Assembly: GCA_937958285.1 (NCBI GenBank)
Contig: CALFXQ010000014.1
Span: 1 to 28,133, forward strand
DNA from: an uncultured Fusibacter sp.
GTDB taxonomy: Bacteria; Bacillota; Clostridia; Peptostreptococcales; Acidaminobacteraceae
Direction: 5' to 3'
Length of the DNA: 28,133 nucleotides
Shown here piece after piece: positions 23,522 through 28,133 of the stretch. The notes beneath the pieces were generated by a model. It saw only the letters and a program-made list of their open reading frames with translations, was not told the origin of the DNA and ran no database searches. Both the position numbers and the translations under genes were made by a program. How positions within the stretch are numbered: the first letter of the stretch is position 1; every line of letters starts with the position of its first letter.

Positions 23522-25330
23522 TTATAGGGCTGTGTTGGTGGGAAAGCAGATTTCAAAGTGCACACCCTGGTTATCGGCGTTAGCAAGGGCATTTGGGTGT
23601 AGCAAAATGCAACCACCTAAAACCTGGGTGACCATATTGTTTACAATGTGAAGACCAAGTCCGGAGCAGCCCTTAGTGCGATTAGTTGTAAAAAAGGGCT
23701 CGAAGACGCGCTCCGACAAGTCGTTGGGTATACCGTGACCATTATCGGTGTAATGGAAGCATATAGTGCCATTATTCCACTCTATATCGACTGCTATTGA
23801 GCCGCCAGTGATGTCGTTAAAGCCATGAACGACGCTATTTAAGACCAAATTTGTGAGTATGCGAGAGAGTGCCACTGGAAAGGTTAAAATTTCAATGGAT
23901 TCTGGGCATCGCATTGCGATGTGGTGTTGCCCCAGCTCGAGCTGAGGGCTTAACTCGTTGACGACCTCACTGAGGAAGGCTTTGAGATTAATGACTTTTA
24001 GCTCCATATTCGAGTGATCGAGGGCAACGGTTTTAAAACTTGTGACGATATCAGCCGTGCGATGTAAAGCGGTCTCTAGACTCGCAAAGGCCTCTTCTGA
24101 CTGTTCTAGAAAGTTGCTAAAGGCAAGACGCGACAACTGGTTCTCTTTGAATTGGCCATAAACATTGCTGTTTTGATCTCTCAAAAATGAGCTTGCAGTA
24201 ACGGCGATGCCAAGAGGCGTATTGATTTCGTGGGCCACTCCGGCAACGAGTTTACCGAGTGAAGCGAGTTTTTCTGTGCGCACCAATTGATCTTGTGTTG
24301 CTTTAAGGGTGTCTAGCGAGTTTTCTAGCCGCGCGTTTACCATCTCTAGCTCGGACTGCTTTTCTTGCAGAGTGGCATAGGACTGCTCCAGGTATTGGTT
24401 TGATTCGTTTAGCTGCAATGTGCGCTCGTGGACTTGAGCGTTCAGTAGGTCTCTGGCATGAATGAGGCGATGGAGATAGGAAAAAATTAAGATTGACAAT
24501 GACAATCCCGATAAAATAAGGATTATTGGCGTTGCTAAATCGGGTTTCCACCCTTCAATGGGAAGTGCGTAAAACGTCCAGAAGGCATCTTCAATCTGAA
24601 GTGGTATAGCTAGGGATTCGCTTTGTGAAGCAATGCTCTCGATGCTATTCGTTGAACTATAGGTATTGAATAGTAATTCGGTGTGGATGTTGTCGAATAA
24701 GGCGATGTGATGGGTGCGGGTAGCCTTTAAAAGTCCCGAACGTCCCATAAGGCGATCTACATTTAAACTGATGATAATTGTGCCCTTAATTTCTTTTGGC
24801 AGGTTGTTCTCGTATGAAAAAATTGGAATATAGCATTCGAGGGTTGTGCGCTGCGATTGAGGATTAGAGGAGCTTTGCGTGGATGTGACGAGCACACGTC
24901 GTGTTTTGAACAGCTTAGCGATGGAGTCGCCATGCACGTCGTCGTCGATTAGAAACGTGCCAAGACGGGTTTGAGATAGATTAGAGGCATCTGCACTTAC
25001 CACCTTGTAGCCAGAGGTTATCAACCAACTGGCAATAATGTCGTCATCGCCACTGTAAAGGCGGTTTGCGATAGCCTCCATATCTGCGAGATTGGAATAC
25101 TGACTTAAGAGTGCCAAGTTTTGGGCTTTGTCGATTTGATTTTGAACATCACTTATAAAGCTGTTCATATTGGACGACAATGACTCAAGGGATTGATTCT
25201 TTAAGTCGGTCAATGCGGTGAGGTAATTGGCGCGTGCTTGTACAATGAACAGGGTGAAGCAAATAAGTGCAACGAGTGCTGGCAGTCCAATTTTATTAAA
25301 ACCCTTAATTGTCCATCGCGGTCGCGACAT
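23522..25330 (-). CDS. Membrane sensor histidine kinase, orphan
   Basis: 602 residues. TM1 is at about 14-31. An outside sensor region of some 235 residues (33-266) may have a Cache-like fold; this is an inference from size and layout. TM2 at about 267-286 is followed by a long coiled coil (about 295-355). The phosphoacceptor box LVAGVAHEINTPLG has H367. The ATPase domain has N-box N494/N498, G1 DNGHGIP (529-535), F-box FEPFFTT and G2 GLGLHIV. The HEINTPLG form is common among kinases that have long periplasmic or extracellular input domains. ATG follows AGGAGG. No response regulator gene is in the window, so it must act through a distant partner. It is divergent from an RbsB-like lipoprotein gene (119 bp between starts), which may supply its ligand. 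Confidence 0.9.
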   Translation of the reverse strand: MSRPRWTIKGFNKIGLPALVALICFTLFIVQARANYLTALTDLKNQSLESLSSNMNSFISDVQNQIDKAQNLALLSQYSNLADMEAIANRLYSGDDDIIASWLITSGYKVVSADASNLSQTRLGTFLIDDDVHGDSIAKLFKTRRVLVTSTQSSSNPQSQRTTLECYIPIFSYENNLPKEIKGTIIISLNVDRLMGRSGLLKATRTHHIALFDNIHTELLFNTYSSTNSIESIASQSESLAIPLQIEDAFWTFYALPIEGWKPDLATPIILILSGLSLSILIFSYLHRLIHARDLLNAQVHERTLQLNESNQYLEQSYATLQEKQSELEMVNARLENSLDTLKATQDQLVRTEKLASLGKLVAGVAHEINTPLGIAVTASSFLRDQNSNVYGQFKENQLSRLAFSNFLEQSEEAFASLETALHRTADIVTSFKTVALDHSNMELKVINLKAFLSEVVNELSPQLELGQHHIAMRCPESIEILTFPVALSRILTNLVLNSVVHGFNDITGGSIAVDIEWNNGTICFHYTDNGHGIPNDLSERVFEPFFTTNRTKGCSGLGLHIVNNMVTQVLGGCILLHPNALANADNQGVHFEICFPTNTAL

Positions 25331-25384
25331 ATGGCCTCCTAAGTAGAGAATGGGTGCATATTTGTTAATCTATGTTTAAAGATA

Positions 25385-25394
25385 CCCAATTGGG
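25385..25394. promoter_or_regulatory. Palindrome in the kinase/lipoprotein divergent region
   Basis: CCCAATTGGG is a perfect 10-bp palindrome about midway between the divergent starts at 25330 and 25450. It could be an operator used for both genes. I could not identify confident -35/-10 pairs for either gene in this region. Confidence 0.3.
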
Positions 25395-25449
25395 GAATTA
25401 AACCAACAACAGAATTATCATGTTTACAGGGCTGAGTTCGAGGTGCATC

Positions 25450-26400
25450 ATGAGTAATAGAAAGAGAAAGGCAATGAAAATCACGCTTTTTGCTTTGACG
25501 GTGTGTGTTGCTCTATTGAGTCTGAGCGGCTGTGCGCTCATGGAAAATAAAAGACCCAACGTGAATAAGGAGGGGAATCCTTATCATATTGGGTTGGTTC
25601 TTTCAAATAGAGAAAATCCATTTTTCGAGCTGCTGGCTAATGGTGCGATGAATGAGGCTCAGAATCAAGGCGTAAAGCTGACTGTTGTGGATTCAAAGGA
25701 TAATTCGGACACAGAATACGCACACATTCAAGGGCTTGTGGAAAGTCGCGTAGATTTTATTGTGGTCAACCCGGTTGATTCAGATACCGTTTACAAGACA
25801 ATACAATATGCAAACGATGCAGACATCCCCGTGCTCACCGTAGATCGGACGGCAAACGGGGGACAGGTAGTGTGTCATATTGCCTCAGACAACCAAGCGG
25901 GTGGTGCACTTATTGCAGAATATTTGCTAGAACGCTCTGGAAACAAAGGCAGCTATGCAGAAATGCGCGGCCTAGACGGAACCTCTGCTGCACAAACCCG
26001 CAGTAAAGGCTTTAACGACGTAATGCTGCAAAAAAGCAATATGTCACAATCTGCGGTCGTGACAGCCGATTTTAATCGGCAGATGGCAAAAGAGGTGATG
26101 GCCAACCTGCTAGTGGTCCATCCTAAACTCACGGCGATTTTTGCCCACAATGACGAAATGGCGCTAGGAGCTAGTGAGGTGGCGCTCTCTTTAAACAAAG
26201 ATGTACTTATCTTCGGCTTTGATGGCACAGATGAGGCATTACAAGCCGTCGAGAATGGCACTTTAGCGGCAACGGTGGCACAACAACCCATAAAAATGGG
26301 TGAAACCTCGATTCTCCGAGCAATCGACTTTCTAAGTGGTAAGGCCATTGAGAGCGAGGTATTAGTCGATGTTAAACTCATTAAGAAAACTTCCAACTAG
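25450..26400 (+). CDS. RbsB-like sugar-binding lipoprotein (solute-binding protein family 1)
   Basis: 316-residue secreted binding protein of the ribose/galactose/LuxP type. Start ATG 25450 follows GAGG by six bases. An ATG at 25420 has no ribosome site, and one at 25474 is too close to its purine tract. Residues 1-28 form a lipoprotein signal: basic NRKRK, hydrophobic core, then lipobox LSGC with C28. The mature part shows GLVLSNRENPFFELLANGA, the INxNP-like IVVNPVDSD, PVLTVDR and HIASDNQAGG, all typical of periplasmic ribose-binding folds; the hinge and ligand residues cannot be assigned. No ABC permease or ATPase gene adjoins it. The divergent histidine kinase suggests a role in signalling or chemoreception rather than uptake. 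Confidence 0.9.
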   Translation: MSNRKRKAMKITLFALTVCVALLSLSGCALMENKRPNVNKEGNPYHIGLVLSNRENPFFELLANGAMNEAQNQGVKLTVVDSKDNSDTEYAHIQGLVESRVDFIVVNPVDSDTVYKTIQYANDADIPVLTVDRTANGGQVVCHIASDNQAGGALIAEYLLERSGNKGSYAEMRGLDGTSAAQTRSKGFNDVMLQKSNMSQSAVVTADFNRQMAKEVMANLLVVHPKLTAIFAHNDEMALGASEVALSLNKDVLIFGFDGTDEALQAVENGTLAATVAQQPIKMGETSILRAIDFLSGKAIESEVLVDVKLIKKTSN

Positions 26401-26421
26401 CTTATAGTTTGGAGGTTTTTT
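26386..26421 (+). terminator. Terminator after the binding-lipoprotein gene
   Basis: Left arm begins AAAACTTCCAA (26386-26396) inside the last codons; right arm TTTGGAGGTTTT follows the loop, with one G-T wobble, and ends in a T run to 26421. It overlaps the final base pairs of the convergent ligase gene and could work both ways. Confidence 0.75.
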
Positions 26422-27760
26422 ATCTTTTAAGAACTAAGTCGGGGTGCATCTTGTGCCATGCCATCTTGCCACCAGAAGTGTGTGCAGCCTCGTGATAGAT
26501 GAGCAGTGCCTTAGGCGAAAAATACGATTTACACCATCCTTGCACCATCTCGCCGATGGATTGCACATCGCTAGGCGCAGCTGGAAATTCTAAACGCTCA
26601 CAGTGGTCCTCGGTGCGTGCAACCTCTACGAGCAGGTGCAATTGATAGGCCTCAAGTGCGTTGTCTTGATTTGGGTCTTTTAGTCTTTCAATCCAAAAGG
26701 CGCTAATGGTAGCCGTCTTCGACAGCCTTTTGTGCAAATCCTCGAGATTGTATTTCTTTCCGTGGCGATTAAATTGCAAATCTACACGCCCCTTGAAATA
26801 TAGCAGGTCACTAGACAAGTAGCCTTTGTCGTAGACGGTAGCTGGCGCTTGATAATCCATTGCCAAATAGGGTGAATGCACCAGTATGTTACCTTCACTG
26901 TCGATTTCTACAGAAACACCCTTAAAAGGTTGTCCTAGAAGCTGTGGTTCTAAGGCTTGCGCGTGATACGAACAAAAGGCGACCTGGCCTAGCTCTGCTG
27001 CGCCGTAATAGTGCCAAAGTTTTGCAAAAGGCAGATGCGTGGTAGCCAACTGATTGACCCTATGAGACAACACCTCGCCTACGGTAATCACAGTTTTTAG
27101 ACTATAGAGCATAGGGAGCTCAATAATGCTGAGGGGAGATGCGCTACTTTCTTCGCAGGCCTTGCGTGCAGCGGTCTTTAGAAGGAGGCCAAAGCGAGTG
27201 GGGACTGATAGCAGCGTATCGATGCTACAAGTCTGAATGAGTTGCAGTGTTGTACTTGGCGACAACGAGCCTTGTAAGTAGATGCGCTTGCCATAAAAAA
27301 GCCCGAGGAGCCCGTGATATACAGTAGCTGAGAAACCGGTGTTTCCAAGAATTAACCAAGCATTTGTTCTATCAAGATTAAAGGCATCTCTGTGCGCCTC
27401 GAAACTCGACAGCCAGCTATTTAACGTGCGAGGGATCAGTTTGACGCGTCCAGAGGAGCCACTCGAGCGACTGAAGATTCCAATGGGCTCTACGTGGTTG
27501 CGGTGTCTGTTATAGGCATCTTCTACAAGGGCATCGTAATGCTCAGCATCCTCGTCGGGTTCTAAAAATAGGAAGGGAATGCCCATGTGAATTGCGCAGA
27601 TGGCAATTAGGATGCCCTCAGCAGGCTGTGGTGCGCGTATTGGCAGCCAGGGCGCATGGGGTTGACGCACATTCATTTGGCAATAGCCCATTGCATTGGG
27701 ACTCTCTAGGGCATATTCAGTTTGAGATTCGTCGAAAAGTGTTCCAGACCACCGTTCCAT
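26420..27760 (-). CDS. AMP-forming acyl/aryl ligase (ANL family), short form
   Basis: 446-residue adenylate-forming enzyme that would activate a carboxylic acid with ATP and pass it to CoA or a carrier thiol. Motifs in order: P-loop SRSSGSSGRVK (97-107), A5 YYGAAELG (251-258), A7 LSSDLL with D318, the hinge GRVDLQFNRHGKKYN (324-338) and C-terminal catalytic lysine K432 in TSGGKMAWHKM. The P-loop comes at about residue 98, whereas most family members have 150 or more residues before it, so the N-terminal subdomain is reduced. Closest in feel to MenE/aryl-CoA ligases, but the substrate is not recognised. ATG follows GAGG by seven bases. A thiolase-like gene ends 46 bp upstream on the same strand, so they are probably one operon. 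Confidence 0.85.
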   Translation of the reverse strand: MERWSGTLFDESQTEYALESPNAMGYCQMNVRQPHAPWLPIRAPQPAEGILIAICAIHMGIPFLFLEPDEDAEHYDALVEDAYNRHRNHVEPIGIFSRSSGSSGRVKLIPRTLNSWLSSFEAHRDAFNLDRTNAWLILGNTGFSATVYHGLLGLFYGKRIYLQGSLSPSTTLQLIQTCSIDTLLSVPTRFGLLLKTAARKACEESSASPLSIIELPMLYSLKTVITVGEVLSHRVNQLATTHLPFAKLWHYYGAAELGQVAFCSYHAQALEPQLLGQPFKGVSVEIDSEGNILVHSPYLAMDYQAPATVYDKGYLSSDLLYFKGRVDLQFNRHGKKYNLEDLHKRLSKTATISAFWIERLKDPNQDNALEAYQLHLLVEVARTEDHCERLEFPAAPSDVQSIGEMVQGWCKSYFSPKALLIYHEAAHTSGGKMAWHKMHPDLVLKR

Positions 27761-27806
27761 GTGTTTACCTCGCTCATTTAGAAGTGTATGGTTGTTCGAT
27801 AGGGAG

Positions 27807-28133
27807 CTAGGCCCTTATGAGCCCTGCGATACCTTGTCCTCCTGCGACGCCTAAGGAGACAGCGCCTATGCCACCGCCTTGCATCCTAAGATTGGCAATC
27901 AGGTGAATACTGTAAATGGCACCACTTGCTGCGTAGGGGTGACCAAAGGCAAGTGCGCCTCCAAGAGGATTGATGCGATCGAAGGAGATGCTACTTGTGG
28001 CTTGGAAGGCCATGACTTTCGCTGCAAAGGCCTCGTTGATTTCGATATGATCCAGTTTCTCTAGGGGGATGCGGCTGATTTTAGAGAGTTTGTAGAGGGC
28101 TTCTGTAGCACCGAGTGGTGAAAAGTCGGGTGA
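27807..28133 (-). CDS. Thiolase-family protein, C-terminal part only (runs off the window)
   Basis: The last 108 residues of a thiolase homologue are read on the minus strand from the window edge; the N-terminal three quarters, with the acyl-accepting cysteine, lie outside. Visible thiolase signatures: INEAFAAKVMAF (family NEAFA motif), INPLGGALAFGHPYAASGA with the catalytic His of GHP, and a terminal SLGVAGGQGIAGL where thiolases normally have (T/S)LCIGGGQG. The second catalytic cysteine is thus replaced by Gly. An internal ATG at 28013 is not a start, as the frame is open to the edge. Located 46 bp upstream of the ligase gene on the same strand. Confidence 0.85.
   Translation of the reverse strand, partial: SPDFSPLGATEALYKLSKISRIPLEKLDHIEINEAFAAKVMAFQATSSISFDRINPLGGALAFGHPYAASGAIYSIHLIANLRMQGGGIGAVSLGVAGGQGIAGLIRA

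Noticed and set aside
1..28133. CRISPR arrays, tRNA or rRNA genes, insertion sequences, att sites
   Set aside because: No regular spaced repeats, no tRNA cloverleaf or rRNA-like stretch, and no transposase or integrase frame was found on reading both strands; a covariance search was not possible.

Overview
The window is about 28 kb of low-to-mid GC chromosome from a member of the Bacillota (Firmicutes), most likely of the clostridial type. The evidence is the gene set and its order: rsmB-prpC-prkC-rsgA-rpe-thiN, rpmB / asp23-fakA-recG-rsmD-coaD, tmcAL-ackA-yceD-rpmF, and the FapR-governed fatty acid operon fapR-plsX-fabH-fabD-fabG-acpP-fabF. Purine-rich ribosome binding sites, several GTG and TTG starts and Bacillus-like promoters agree with this. 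I do not try to name a genus. I see no rRNA or tRNA gene, IS element, prophage gene or CRISPR array.

Region 1 (3-6425, plus strand) is a tight string of housekeeping genes: the 3' part of rsmB, the PP2C phosphatase/PASTA kinase pair prpC-prkC, the ribosome-maturation GTPase rsgA, ribulose-phosphate epimerase and thiamine pyrophosphokinase. It ends in an unusually long perfect palindrome (6416-6480) that includes the stop codons of thiN and of a convergent EamA transporter gene. Region 2 (6475-7879) is transcribed leftwards: rpmB (L28), then the transporter. The 305-bp gap between rpmB and asp23 holds divergent promoters that appear to share one palindromic -35 box, and a GC-rich, hairpin-forming segment that would form a long rpmB leader.

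Region 3 (7880-17301, plus) holds asp23, fakA, recG, rsmD, coaD, a coiled-coil protein gene, tmcAL, ackA, yceD and rpmF, divided by clear promoters and intrinsic terminators. AckA (acetate/acetyl-phosphate) lies next to TmcAL, which uses acetate to acetylate tRNA-Met. Region 4 (17417-23480) is the fatty acid synthesis operon. Two promoter-plus-FapR-box units precede fapR. The operon makes malonyl-ACP and elongates it, but has no enoyl reductase, dehydratase or acetyl-CoA carboxylase genes. FakA (fatty acid to acyl-phosphate) and PlsX (acyl-ACP to acyl-phosphate) meet at the same lipid precursor.

Region 5 (23522-28133) is accessory. It has an orphan membrane histidine kinase divergent from a lone RbsB-like binding lipoprotein, with no ABC transporter or response regulator nearby. 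After these come a short AMP-forming acyl/aryl ligase and the 3' end of a thiolase homologue that lacks the usual second catalytic cysteine. This end of the window has the least expected biology: a possible binding-protein-coupled sensor, and a ligase/thiolase-like pair that may belong to a larger cluster beyond the edge.
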